From: Verrucomicrobiota bacterium
GTDB taxonomy: Bacteria > Verrucomicrobiota > Verrucomicrobiia > Verrucomicrobiales > Akkermansiaceae
Direction of reading: 5' to 3'
Assembly: GCA_004293445.1 (NCBI GenBank)
Contig: RDYP01000013.1
Span: forward strand, 1 to 64,000
Length of the DNA stretch: 64,000 nucleotides
The notes beneath the pieces were generated by a model that was not told where the DNA came from, did no database searches, and was given only the letters and a program-made list of their open reading frames with translations. The translations under genes and the position numbers were made by a program. Of the stretch, positions 16,589-25,313 are shown in pieces (the first letter of the stretch is position 1; every line of letters begins with the position of its first letter).

Positions 16589-16765
16589 TCAGTAGCTAGG
16601 CAGATTGTCCTGCGACTGCTCCTGGCCGTCCCACGCACGGCCGTGAGCCTTGTTCTCAAGGCCGGTGCCGAATTGACGCATGTCGCGGCCCAAGCCGATC
16701 GCGGTATTGCAGGAACTGAGTGAAACAACGGCGGCGAGCACCGCGAGGATCAAGCATTTATGCAT
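16589..16765 (-). CDS. entericidin-like small lipoprotein
   Basis: 58 residues from the ATG at 16765. A signal peptide ends in a lipobox (VVSLSSC), so Cys20 would be lipidated. The mature part (NTAIGLGRDMRQFGTGLENKAHGRAW) matches the EcnA/EcnB entericidin pattern (N-T-x-x-G-x-G-x-D). Entericidins are short bacteriolytic or envelope lipoproteins tied to stationary phase. It diverges from rseP (start 16905), which is fitting for envelope stress but may be chance. Confidence 0.75.
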   Translation of the reverse strand: MHKCLILAVLAAVVSLSSCNTAIGLGRDMRQFGTGLENKAHGRAWDGQEQSQDNLPSY

Positions 16766-16904
16766 GGCGCAAGGTGTTACCGCGAAATCGCCGGGATGCA
16801 ACCGACTAATTTTGACCCCCGAACTCTTCTCCCCAGCAGAGTGCTTCGAAAAGTTTAACTTCTTGAAGGGTTTAGGGCCGCAGCTACGCTACGAGTGCAA
16901 CCTC

Positions 16905-18335
16905 ATGGCAGCGCTTAGCAACCTTCCCCAGATCGCCCTCCTAATTCTCATGGTCGTGGTGATCTTCAACTTGATCATCTTCGTACACGAACTCGGCCAC
17001 TATTGGGCCGCGAAGTGGAGGGGGCTGAAAATCGACCGCTTCCAAATCTGGTTCGGGCGGCCCATTTGGAGCAAAACGATCAACGGCGTGCAATATGGTC
17101 TCGGATGGATCCCCGCAGGCGGCTTCGTTGCCCTGCCGCAAATGGCTCCCATGGAGGCCATCGAAGGCGGAAATCTCGAGCGCGACCCATTGCCGCCGAT
17201 CAAGCCTCTCGACAAAATCATCGTCGCCTTCGCCGGTCCGCTCTTTTCATTCCTGCTGGCACTGATCGCCGCGATCGGCGTCTCCATTTTCGGCAAGCCC
17301 GCCGATATCGTCCCCACAACCACTGTCGGCTGGGTCGAACCTGGTAGCCCCGGCGAGCTCGCTGGCCTGCAACGCGGCGATAAAATCAAGGCCATCAATG
17401 GCAACCCGATTCAATCGTGGGAAGGCACACTCGACAGCGTCCAACTCAACATCGTCACCAGCCGCGGCCAACACATCGAGTTCACCGTCGATCGCCCGGG
17501 CGAAGGCGAACGCACGCTGCACTCCGAATTCCAGATTCCCGAAACCAAGTGGTGGCAGCGCCGCGCGGTGCGCAAGGTCGGCATCGAACCCATGGGCAGC
17601 GGTCCCGTCAAAGTCGGCGGATTCTTCGGCCAAAACCCACCCGCAGAACGCGCCGGCCTGAAGGCCGGCGACGTGATCACCGCCCTCAATGGCCAAGCCG
17701 TCGTTTCCGACAACCAGATCATCCACTTCCTCCGCCAAAACGGCGACCGACCCGTGGAAATCGCCTACGAACGAGATGACATCGCCGCCAAGGTCACGGT
17801 CAACCCAGCCTTCCCACTCTCGCCTGTCGAAGATCCACCGCGCGCGATGATCGGTGCCTTCTTCGAAGAGGAACTCGAAATCAACCGCGACATCATCAAG
17901 CCCAGCCCCTTCAAACAAATCGGCGATACCGCCAAAATGATGTGGCTCACCATCGTCAGCGTCGTCTCGCCCGACTCTAGCATCGGCGTTCAGCACCTCA
18001 GCGGCCCCATTGGCATCGGCAAGCTGCAATATTTCATGCTCCAGATGGACTACCCGCTGCTGCGGATCATGGGCTTCCTCGTCCTGCTGAACATCAATCT
18101 GGCCATCCTCAATATGTTGCCTTTCCCGGTGCTCGATGGTGGCCACATCGTGCTCGCCACGATGGAATGGATCGCGAAACGGCCTGTGCGAGTAAAGCTA
18201 CTCGAAGTGATCCAGCTCGCCTTCGTATTTCTCCTCTTCGGCGTGATGATTTACGTCAGCTCCAAGGACGCCTTCGACGACTTCGGACGCGGCTCTGGCG
18301 GAAAGCCGAAGGAGTATGTTTTCCCGAAAAACTGA
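16905..18335 (+). CDS. rseP: RIP metalloprotease RseP (site-2 protease)
   Basis: 476 residues; the ATG at 16905 directly precedes the first membrane helix. The zinc site HELGH (His28, Glu29, His32) lies in helix 1. Two PDZ domains occupy about residues 125-215 and 215-310 (ELAGLQRGDKIKAINGNPI and ERAGLKAGDVITALNGQAVV). The third zinc ligand is in the NMLPFPVLDGGH motif, followed by the last helix. RseP cuts membrane-embedded anti-sigma factors and cleaved signal peptides. The usual neighbours (dxr, bamA, cdsA) are absent here, so the gene stands alone. Confidence 0.93.
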   Translation: MAALSNLPQIALLILMVVVIFNLIIFVHELGHYWAAKWRGLKIDRFQIWFGRPIWSKTINGVQYGLGWIPAGGFVALPQMAPMEAIEGGNLERDPLPPIKPLDKIIVAFAGPLFSFLLALIAAIGVSIFGKPADIVPTTTVGWVEPGSPGELAGLQRGDKIKAINGNPIQSWEGTLDSVQLNIVTSRGQHIEFTVDRPGEGERTLHSEFQIPETKWWQRRAVRKVGIEPMGSGPVKVGGFFGQNPPAERAGLKAGDVITALNGQAVVSDNQIIHFLRQNGDRPVEIAYERDDIAAKVTVNPAFPLSPVEDPPRAMIGAFFEEELEINRDIIKPSPFKQIGDTAKMMWLTIVSVVSPDSSIGVQHLSGPIGIGKLQYFMLQMDYPLLRIMGFLVLLNINLAILNMLPFPVLDGGHIVLATMEWIAKRPVRVKLLEVIQLAFVFLLFGVMIYVSSKDAFDDFGRGSGGKPKEYVFPKN

Positions 18336-18347
18336 AACACCGCTCGC

Positions 18348-18653
18348 TCAAGGGCCAAGCACGGCCAATCGGCGCAGATAGTCGTAGGAGTAAATTCCCG
18401 TCGAGTGCCCGTCGGCCCAAAACAATTGCAAGGCATAGCCTCCCACTGCCTCGCTCTTCAACAGTTCGAAACCACGCGAGCCGACCTGCCGGACCGGACG
18501 CAGCACACGGCCCAAAGCGTCTGGCTCTCCTTGGCAGGCGGCACAGGGGCAGGCCCTCCTTAGCAGATCTAGCGGAAGATAAATTTCTTCACCGCCGCCA
18601 AATGCAAGGGCGAGCTCCGAACCAATAACGACCGCCTGTTCGAGTCGATTCAT
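18348..18653 (-). CDS. DUF971 domain protein
   Basis: 101 residues. It carries the family marks: PLDLLRRACPCAACQGE, with three Cys as a possible metal or Fe-S ligand set, and GIYSYDYLRRL at the C-terminus. DUF971 (GBBH-like N-terminal domain) is often found next to Fe-S scaffold or assembly proteins, but its job is not settled. Its ATG overlaps the TGA of the yggS homologue by 4 bases (18650-18653), so the two are translationally coupled, and both follow the Prc protease gene. Confidence 0.85.
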   Translation of the reverse strand: MNRLEQAVVIGSELALAFGGGEEIYLPLDLLRRACPCAACQGEPDALGRVLRPVRQVGSRGFELLKSEAVGGYALQLFWADGHSTGIYSYDYLRRLAVLGP

Positions 18654-19336
18654 GCCGGGTAAAAACGATTGCCGAAGAGTGCCGATCCCACCCGCACGAT
18701 GGTCGATCCCTCCAAGATAGCCTCTTCGAAATCCGCGCTCATGCCCATGCTCAAGCCCGGCAGCGCCAAGCCCGACGCCGCAGCAAGCCGATCGCGCAAT
18801 TCCCGAGTCTTGGAAAACCAGCCTCGAGCCGCCGCAATTCCTTCCGGTGGAATGGCCATCAGACCCATCAAATCCACCTGCTGCAAACTCGCCAAAGCGT
18901 CCGCTGAAGCCAGCAAATCGTCAGGCGCAAAACCACCTTTACTCAACTCGCCCGCCACATTGACCTCCAGGTAAACACGCGGGCGACAAGCCTCTTCGCC
19001 TGCCACACGATCGATGGCCTCCAACAAACGCAGCGAATCCACGCTGTGAATCCAGCCAAAATCCCCCAGCACCTTGCGGACCTTGTTGCGCTGCAAACCT
19101 CCGATGAAATGCCAATCGATTCCAGTAGGCATGGCCGCGATTTTGGGCGCGGCTTCCTGCTGGCGACTTTCCCCAAAAATCCGCTGGCCCGCGTCGTATG
19201 CTTCCCGCACCGCTTCCACAGGAAAGGTCTTGGATACAGCGAGCAAGGATACCTCGGCCGCATCACGACCCGCGGAAGCACAGGCCTTGTCGATTCTCCC
19301 GCGCAAGGCGGCCAAACGCTCAGAAAGATCCGACAT
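18650..19336 (-). CDS. YggS/PROSC family PLP homeostasis protein
   Basis: 228 residues, the normal family length. Lys36 in LLAVSKTFPVEAV is the residue that binds pyridoxal 5'-phosphate; GQRIFGESRQQEA, WHFIGGLQRNKV, LMAIPP and the C-terminal phosphate site LSMGMSADFEEAI are all present. The family balances PLP and influences amino-acid pools without a known catalytic reaction. It is sandwiched in an operon: its start touches the stop of prc at 19336 and its stop overlaps the DUF971 start. Confidence 0.93.
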   Translation of the reverse strand: MSDLSERLAALRGRIDKACASAGRDAAEVSLLAVSKTFPVEAVREAYDAGQRIFGESRQQEAAPKIAAMPTGIDWHFIGGLQRNKVRKVLGDFGWIHSVDSLRLLEAIDRVAGEEACRPRVYLEVNVAGELSKGGFAPDDLLASADALASLQQVDLMGLMAIPPEGIAAARGWFSKTRELRDRLAAASGLALPGLSMGMSADFEEAILEGSTIVRVGSALFGNRFYPA

Positions 19337-21576
19337 CAGCGCTCAAGCATTCCTGCCATCCGCGCAGTGCGCGTGATTTCCACGAGATCCCCAAGAATCA
19401 TCACGCCCTCACGCTTGTGAGGATCGAGACCGCTCGGCCACTTCGGAGTTTCGTCCAACTCTTCCGTTTCATCCTTCGCCCGGATCATGAATTCCTCGTC
19501 TTCCTTCGAAGGATCGAAGGCACGCAGCGCCCCATCTTTCTTCACGTCGTCAAGAGTCAGCTTGAAGAATGCGAGCGATTCCTTGTCCTTTTGCTCGATC
19601 TGCTTGAAGCGCTCCTTCCGCTCGTCGTTGCGATCGCGCTCCTTCTGCTCGATTTCATCGAGCTCCTTTTTCCGCTCCGCAAGATTCAGCGAGACCTTGT
19701 TCTCACGAATCCGCGCCTTGGTCTTGGCGATGTCCTCGATCACATAAGCAAAATCCTTCGACTCGGCCAGCCGGGCACCACTCAGCTCCATCAGGCGAGG
19801 CAGGAACAACTGCTCCCGCTTCAAGGGCGCGAAATCCGGAGCCTTTCGAATCATATCATGCTCCAAAGGATGCTCCAAAAAGGCCTCCCCAACTTCCAAT
19901 GCATCGGTCAAGCTCGGCAACTTGATGTCCGGCACCACTCCAAGATTCTGGGTCGAAGAGCCCGAAGGACGGTAGAACTTCTGAATCGTCACTTTGAGCG
20001 TCCCCGCCTTGTTGCGGGCCTTCAAGAAAGGCAGCATGCGACCGATATCCATCGGCTGCTGCACCGTCCCCTTTCCGAAAGTGGAGGACTCGCCAACGAT
20101 GACCGCACGATTGTTATCCTGAAGCGCTCCCGTAAGAATCTCGCTGGCGGAGGCACTGCTTTTGTCGGTCAAAACCACGAGGGGACCATCATAAATCGGC
20201 TCCTGCCGATCGGACTCTTTGACCTGAATTTCTCCAAAGGTGTTCTTTACCTGCACCACCGGACCCCGACGCGTGAAAAACCCGGTCATCCGCCTGACCT
20301 CTTCCAGGGCACCGCCGCCATTATTGCGGAGATCCAGCAACACCCCATCGACCGATTCCGCTTTCAACCGCAACAAGAGACGCTCGACATCCACCGAACA
20401 ACGCGTCTTACCATCTTCAAAATCCGCGTAGAAAGACGGAAGGGTAATCACTCCAATCCGCTTACCCTCTCCATCATCGCCCTTGATCTGAATGACCTCG
20501 GCTCCGGCCTGCGCGTCTTTCAGCTCAACCTTGTCGCGATGGATTGTGATCAACGTGGTCTCGCCGGGCGCCCCGCCGGCCGGTTCCGCCTTGAGTTGAA
20601 CCGGCGTTCCCTGCTGGCCGCGGATCAAATCGACCACCTTGTCGATCTTCATGAACATGATGTCGACCATCTCGCGCGGTCCTTCGGCATCGGGATCCAC
20701 CGCCACCACCCGATCATTGAGCTTGAGCACCCCGTGTTTGTCTGCGGGTCCACCGACCACGATCCCCATGATTTTCGTGGCACCGTCTTCCTCCCCCTTG
20801 AGCAAGGCTCCAATGCCCACCAATTCGTTCTTCATCCCATCACGAAAGCGATCCATCTCGCGTGCGCTCATGTAATCGGTATGCGGATCAAACGAACGAG
20901 CAACCGCGCTGAGAAACATCGCCGCGACATCGTCATCGTCCACATCCTGAACCACGCTGTGCAGGAAACGCTCATAGCGCAGGGCGATCTTTTCCTTGGG
21001 ATCCTTGTCGTTCTTCAAGGGGTTCTTTTTGCCTTGCTTCACCGCCATTGCTGCAACCATGTCACGGCGCAAAACCTCCGACAGAAGAGCATCCTTGATC
21101 TGCTGTTCCCACAGCCGCATCGCCTCAGCCTCGTCTTTCGGCCATGCGGCATCCTTCCGACTGCGCTCGATCGACTCGTCTTTCGTGAAATCAAACTCCT
21201 CCGCAGCAAGAAGACGATTGGCCTCGGCGACCCTCGCCTCCACCCGCTTCCGGAAGGTCGCGTAGATGTCCTTTGCGGCCTTCATGCTGTCTTCCTGCAG
21301 CAAAAGCACCGAGAGATTTTCGCCATATTCGCGATGAAACCGATCGATATCTCCTTTGACGAAATAGACTTTCCCGGAGTCTAGGTCGCGAATGAAATCA
21401 TCGAGAAAGCGCTTGCTGAGCTCATTGAACGGAAGTCGTGCGAAATGACTGTTCTGCAGCATGATCGCCATTTGCCGTCCCACCTCGTCGAAATCCGCTT
21501 GCTGGGCGCAAGCCGTGTGGGAGGACGCCGTAAGCAAAATCGCCACGGCAGCGCTGCGAATGCGGGAAATGTTCAT
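19336..21576 (-). CDS. prc: carboxy-terminal (tail-specific) protease, S41 family, Prc type
   Basis: 746 residues from the Met at 21576 (MNISRIRSAAVAILLTASSHTACAQ, a signal peptide); a Met at 21594 adds six. An alpha-helical N-terminal region precedes the PDZ domain (about residues 245-350, GATKIMGIVVGGPADKHGVL). The S41 core follows, with the catalytic Ser in SSASASEILTGA (about residue 475) and Lys in TFGKGTVQQ (about 502). A Lys/Glu-rich C-terminal domain as in E. coli Prc is present. It acts in the periplasm on C-terminal tails, including peptidoglycan hydrolases. First gene of the prc-yggS-DUF971 run. Confidence 0.93.
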   Translation of the reverse strand: MNISRIRSAAVAILLTASSHTACAQQADFDEVGRQMAIMLQNSHFARLPFNELSKRFLDDFIRDLDSGKVYFVKGDIDRFHREYGENLSVLLLQEDSMKAAKDIYATFRKRVEARVAEANRLLAAEEFDFTKDESIERSRKDAAWPKDEAEAMRLWEQQIKDALLSEVLRRDMVAAMAVKQGKKNPLKNDKDPKEKIALRYERFLHSVVQDVDDDDVAAMFLSAVARSFDPHTDYMSAREMDRFRDGMKNELVGIGALLKGEEDGATKIMGIVVGGPADKHGVLKLNDRVVAVDPDAEGPREMVDIMFMKIDKVVDLIRGQQGTPVQLKAEPAGGAPGETTLITIHRDKVELKDAQAGAEVIQIKGDDGEGKRIGVITLPSFYADFEDGKTRCSVDVERLLLRLKAESVDGVLLDLRNNGGGALEEVRRMTGFFTRRGPVVQVKNTFGEIQVKESDRQEPIYDGPLVVLTDKSSASASEILTGALQDNNRAVIVGESSTFGKGTVQQPMDIGRMLPFLKARNKAGTLKVTIQKFYRPSGSSTQNLGVVPDIKLPSLTDALEVGEAFLEHPLEHDMIRKAPDFAPLKREQLFLPRLMELSGARLAESKDFAYVIEDIAKTKARIRENKVSLNLAERKKELDEIEQKERDRNDERKERFKQIEQKDKESLAFFKLTLDDVKKDGALRAFDPSKEDEEFMIRAKDETEELDETPKWPSGLDPHKREGVMILGDLVEITRTARMAGMLER

Positions 21577-21661
21577 GGGAAGATCGAAGATCAAAGCGAT
21601 GCGGTTTTAGAGCGTCGCAGGAGGTGATGAAATGTCGATTTTTTAAAGGTCCCTTGCAGAG

Positions 21662-22393
21662 CTATCGGGAGGGTTTTTTCGTGTCTTGATCAGCGAGCCA
21701 ACGCTCGAAAACTTTGTCCTTCGCCCGCTCCTCGAGAACCGCCGCATCCTTCGTCGACCACGGTGCTGCGAATTCCTGGAGACTCAAGGGCCGCGGACCC
21801 ACGACAATCAGAATCTTTTCCACCTTCCCGTCGCGCGCGATCGAGATCCAAGCCTCGCTCCCCGGCTTCCGGCGCTTGATCTCATCCGCGAACGATTGCT
21901 GAGCTCCGCCTCCTCTCCAAACGACCCCATCCAAGCCCACAATCACATCTCCCACCCGCAAACCCGCGCGGCTCGCCGGCGTATCGGCCTCCACTCCCAA
22001 GATCCTGACCCCACTCCGCACCGAGGAATCGCCTGGTACCATCAGCTCGACCGAAACCATCCGGATACCCACGTAGCCCATCCCGCTCTTTTGATGCTCT
22101 TCAACAACGATCCGCCTGAGCAAACCGCGAACCCTTCGTCGGATCTCGGGGTCCTTTGCCCCCTCGAACTCGAGCAATAAACTTTTGATCCCTCGCTCAG
22201 GCTGACGATCCGCCCAGCGACCAAGATCTAATTCGGCCTGCTCCCGATCTTTGAATCGATCGCTGGAGAGTGCGCCAATCAATGAGCGGGCAGGGGGCTC
22301 CGCCGCCAAAAAAATCACCGGGAACATCCAAAGGACGCTCCCGGCTACGAAAGAAGTCGTGAGGCCAAAGTGCTTCACGAGGGCCAAATTCAC
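21662..22393 (-). CDS. PDZ-domain protein of the exopolysaccharide locus
   Basis: 243 residues. An N-terminal signal or anchor helix (FVAGSVLWMFPVIFLAA) is followed by a helical region with Arg/Glu-rich repeats (SSDRFKDREQAELDLGRWA ... EIRRRVRGLLRRI), resembling an ARM/HEAT-like pair. The PDZ domain at about 100-190 has GVEADTPASRAGLRVGDVIVGLDGV. No protease motif is seen, so it is a binding or scaffold module. Its ATG overlaps the stop of the SLBB export gene by 4 bases, tying it to the polysaccharide operon. Confidence 0.8.
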   Translation of the reverse strand: MNLALVKHFGLTTSFVAGSVLWMFPVIFLAAEPPARSLIGALSSDRFKDREQAELDLGRWADRQPERGIKSLLLEFEGAKDPEIRRRVRGLLRRIVVEEHQKSGMGYVGIRMVSVELMVPGDSSVRSGVRILGVEADTPASRAGLRVGDVIVGLDGVVWRGGGAQQSFADEIKRRKPGSEAWISIARDGKVEKILIVVGPRPLSLQEFAAPWSTKDAAVLEERAKDKVFERWLADQDTKKPSR

Positions 22394-22962
22394 TGATTGA
22401 TGATGCCTTTTTGAGGAACCGTAATCGTGTCCTGTGGCTCCACCAAGATGTTCATGAATTTCACTTGGCGGAGATCATATTCCTTCAGCTGGTTCCCCCG
22501 CAACAATCCGACACGCCGCATACTCCCGAACTCGGTCGCACCACCCGCAGCCTGAACGGCATTGTAAAGAGTGAGACCACGGCTGTATTTCACCGGACCA
22601 GGACGCCGCACCTGACCACCAACGGTAACGATCAATTCCGCCAAGTCCTGACCGGAGTTCGCGATCACATTGATGCTCGGGGTCGTGTAAATCTTCTCCG
22701 CCCGGTAGGCTGCCTCGATATTGCGTGCCAACGAGGTGGGACTCATGCCTGCCGCACGGATGGCAGATGATAGAAGTGGCATGCTAATCGTCCCCCCATC
22801 CGAAACGGTGTAGGTTCCACTGATCAGGGCCATCTCTTCGGCAGGGACCCCCTTGATCTGAATCTCGATAGCGCCCCCCGAATTGATTGTAATCGCATTC
22901 TGGGCCGTAAGCCCTGAAACGGCCGAGAGAAAGACGGCTAGAATGGCAAAGATGGTTTTCAT
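22390..22962 (-). CDS. polysaccharide export protein with SLBB domain (Wza-like)
   Basis: 190 residues from the Met at 22962 (MKTIFAILAVFLSAVSGLTAQ). The first part matches Poly_export (VSDGGTISMPLLSSAIRAAGMSPTSLARNIEAAYRAE), then one SLBB region (VTVGGQVRRPGPVKYSRGLTLYNAVQAAGG). It is short compared with Wza (about 380) and has no lipobox cysteine and no C-terminal amphipathic helix. It is therefore more like the minimal periplasmic export proteins, and the outer-membrane part may be provided by the barrel protein at 25314. It lies 36 bases after the tyrosine autokinase. Confidence 0.85.
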   Translation of the reverse strand: MKTIFAILAVFLSAVSGLTAQNAITINSGGAIEIQIKGVPAEEMALISGTYTVSDGGTISMPLLSSAIRAAGMSPTSLARNIEAAYRAEKIYTTPSINVIANSGQDLAELIVTVGGQVRRPGPVKYSRGLTLYNAVQAAGGATEFGSMRRVGLLRGNQLKEYDLRQVKFMNILVEPQDTITVPQKGIINQ

Positions 22963-22998
22963 GTCTTTGTTAAAACTCAACGAATTCCGAGGCCTGTA

Positions 22999-25176
22999 TC
23001 AATAGAGATCCTGCTTCGAGTCACCCGCAGAGCCAGTCGAGGGACGTGCCTGGGCAGGTTGTGGTGCCGCGGTTGATCCACCACCCTGTGGCACAGGCTG
23101 CGAATCAGCCGGGGCATAGTAGGTGTAGTAGCTAGTGTAGTATTGATACTGACTGTCGCTCCGGACATCCACGTTGTTCAGAACCACCCCGATGACGTGA
23201 CCACCGACGTTCTCGACAGCCTGCTTGACGCGCATGAGCATGTTCCTTGGCAGCTTGCGGTGCTGCACGACAATCATCGTGAGGTCGACCTCGCTGGCGA
23301 GCACCGAGGCATCGCTCACTCCCAGGATGGGCGGAGAGTCGATCAAGACGAGGTCGAAGCGCTGCTTCACGTCTTGGATCAACTCGGACATCCGGCGACT
23401 GTTGAGAATACCCGCGGCATCCGCTGGCAAAATACCCGAGGGCATGAAGTAGAGATTGTCCACCGGGGTCTGCAAAATCACATCTTCCAGCATCAGCTCC
23501 GTGGTGAGGTAATTGGTAAGACCCACCGAGTTGTTGATGTCGAAGAACGTGTGCAAGCGGGGACGCCTCAAGTCGGCATCGATCATCAAGGTCGTGTAGC
23601 CACCTTGCGCGCAAATGTAGGCCAAGTTCACCAGAGTGGTCGACTTACCCTCACCAGCACCCCCCGACACAACGGTGATTGCGTTGTCCTCCGGGTTCTT
23701 GCGATTGAACTCGATATTTGTTCGGAGAATTCGATAGGCCTCGGCATCGGGGCTCAGACCGCTTTGCTTGTAAAGGACGCCAACGTCCTTGGGGATGACA
23801 GCAAGAACCGGAACTTGGAGGTAGCGCTCAACGTCCTCGAGGGATTTGACCGAGGTATCGAGATACTCGAGGAGGAAGGCGACTCCAACACCGAAGATCA
23901 ACCCGACCACCGCACCGAGCGCGAGATTGAGTTTCACGTTGGGACTGAAGGCGACTTGGGAAACCACCGGCTCTTCGTGAATGATGATCGGATCATCCAA
24001 AATTTTCATCTGCATGTCCTCCGAGACCTCCTTCATTTTCAGCTGCTCAAGCAACCGAGCAGCAGTTTCGAAGTCATTTTTTGCATCGACGAAGGTCTGG
24101 TTTGCAATGCCTTGCTTGATCGCATTATCCACAGTGCCTTTCTTGCGAATCTCGAGGCGCGACAGCTGCTCTTTAGACAATTCCAGCTTCGCCTTCAGGG
24201 TCTCGCGGAGATTCGCCACCGCTTCGACGAGATCTTTTTCCATAGCCTCCAGATTCTTGGCACTCGAAATCATCTTGGGATGACGCTCGCCATAACCCGA
24301 GCTCTGCATGGCCTCGAACTGGCGCTTGGCTTCTTGGAATTGAGGAAGAAGAACCGGAATGACGTTGTCGGGGAGACTCAGGCCCGATGCGTAATTCATC
24401 AGCTGCGGACCATCATACTTCAACAGGGTCTCGATCTGACTCTCGAGCGCGATCTTATCCTGCTCCAACTGATCGTAAGCCTTTGCAGCGGATTCCGCCT
24501 CGTCCGCCTCGTCATAGCCCCGGGTGCCTTGGAAAACGCTGCTGTCGCCCTGGTAAATGATCCCCTCCTGTCGGATGATCTGAGACAGGAGCTTTCGCTT
24601 ATCCTGCACCGCATCTTCCTGCTGCACCACCGCCTTGCGCAACTGCTCCATCGCCAAGTTTGCATACTGGCTCTGAAGCATCGTTCGCCGCTCGCGGTAA
24701 GCCTCCGAGACGGCCTTGGCGATCGCTTGAGCATCTTTCGCATCGTTGTAACGAACGCGAATTTCGATAAGAGTAGTACCACGAATGTTCTGGGCACTGA
24801 CGATACCGCGAAGAGTCGCCCGAACGCTCTCCGGATCGGAATTCCAACGATTGACCAAGTCGAGATTCTCGATCGCTTCATCGAGAGTCCGCTGTGCTTT
24901 GATGACCTCGAATTCGGTTGGGAAGAAGTTCGCGCCCATCTCAATGGCCGCATTGTTGTTGACCAGCCCAGGCATGAGCACGGTGCCCGTTCCCTTGGGT
25001 CGTACCTGAACCACAGCCTTGCTCTCATACTTCTTCGGCATCACGTAGGTGATGACCAGAGCCGTCATGAACACGAGGAGGAAGGTCAGGAGAATCACTC
25101 CATAGCGATTCTTGATGACCTGCCAGTAATCGACGGCATGGAGGGAGGCCTCCGAAGATTGAGTCGGTTGATTCAT
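22999..25176 (-). CDS. Wzc-type polysaccharide co-polymerase and tyrosine autokinase
   Basis: 725 residues. The N-terminal Wzz domain has a membrane helix at about 25-50 (YGVILLTFLLVFMTALVITYV), a long periplasmic coiled-coil (about 90-400) and a second helix at about 415-440. The cytoplasmic BY-kinase has Walker A (VVSGGAGEGKSTTLVNLA), Walker A' (LMIDADLRRPRLHTFF) and Walker B (LVLIDSPPILG). The tail has seven tyrosines within residues 674-687 plus a terminal Tyr725: the autophosphorylation cluster that controls polymer length. It starts the export operon with the SLBB and PDZ genes downstream. Confidence 0.93.
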   Translation of the reverse strand: MNQPTQSSEASLHAVDYWQVIKNRYGVILLTFLLVFMTALVITYVMPKKYESKAVVQVRPKGTGTVLMPGLVNNNAAIEMGANFFPTEFEVIKAQRTLDEAIENLDLVNRWNSDPESVRATLRGIVSAQNIRGTTLIEIRVRYNDAKDAQAIAKAVSEAYRERRTMLQSQYANLAMEQLRKAVVQQEDAVQDKRKLLSQIIRQEGIIYQGDSSVFQGTRGYDEADEAESAAKAYDQLEQDKIALESQIETLLKYDGPQLMNYASGLSLPDNVIPVLLPQFQEAKRQFEAMQSSGYGERHPKMISSAKNLEAMEKDLVEAVANLRETLKAKLELSKEQLSRLEIRKKGTVDNAIKQGIANQTFVDAKNDFETAARLLEQLKMKEVSEDMQMKILDDPIIIHEEPVVSQVAFSPNVKLNLALGAVVGLIFGVGVAFLLEYLDTSVKSLEDVERYLQVPVLAVIPKDVGVLYKQSGLSPDAEAYRILRTNIEFNRKNPEDNAITVVSGGAGEGKSTTLVNLAYICAQGGYTTLMIDADLRRPRLHTFFDINNSVGLTNYLTTELMLEDVILQTPVDNLYFMPSGILPADAAGILNSRRMSELIQDVKQRFDLVLIDSPPILGVSDASVLASEVDLTMIVVQHRKLPRNMLMRVKQAVENVGGHVIGVVLNNVDVRSDSQYQYYTSYYTYYAPADSQPVPQGGGSTAAPQPAQARPSTGSAGDSKQDLY

Positions 25177-25228
25177 TGCGAGCGTTTGATGGAATATTTA
25201 TTGCCGTTCCAAGCTCAAGGTTCAAACG

Positions 25229-25260
25229 AAAAACTCCCGCAATGGCAGCCATTGCGGGAG
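25229..25260 (-). terminator. rho-independent terminator after the outer-membrane barrel gene
   Basis: A perfect 12-bp stem pairs 25234-25245 (ctcccgcaatgg) with 25249-25260 around a cag loop. On the minus strand a TTTTT run follows (complement of 25229-25233). It separates the barrel gene ending at 25314 from the autokinase gene starting at 25176. Confidence 0.9.
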
Positions 25261-25313
25261 CTCGAAACCTTGAAATGTCAAGAGACTAGGCCAGCAAACT
25301 TGAGATCATCGAA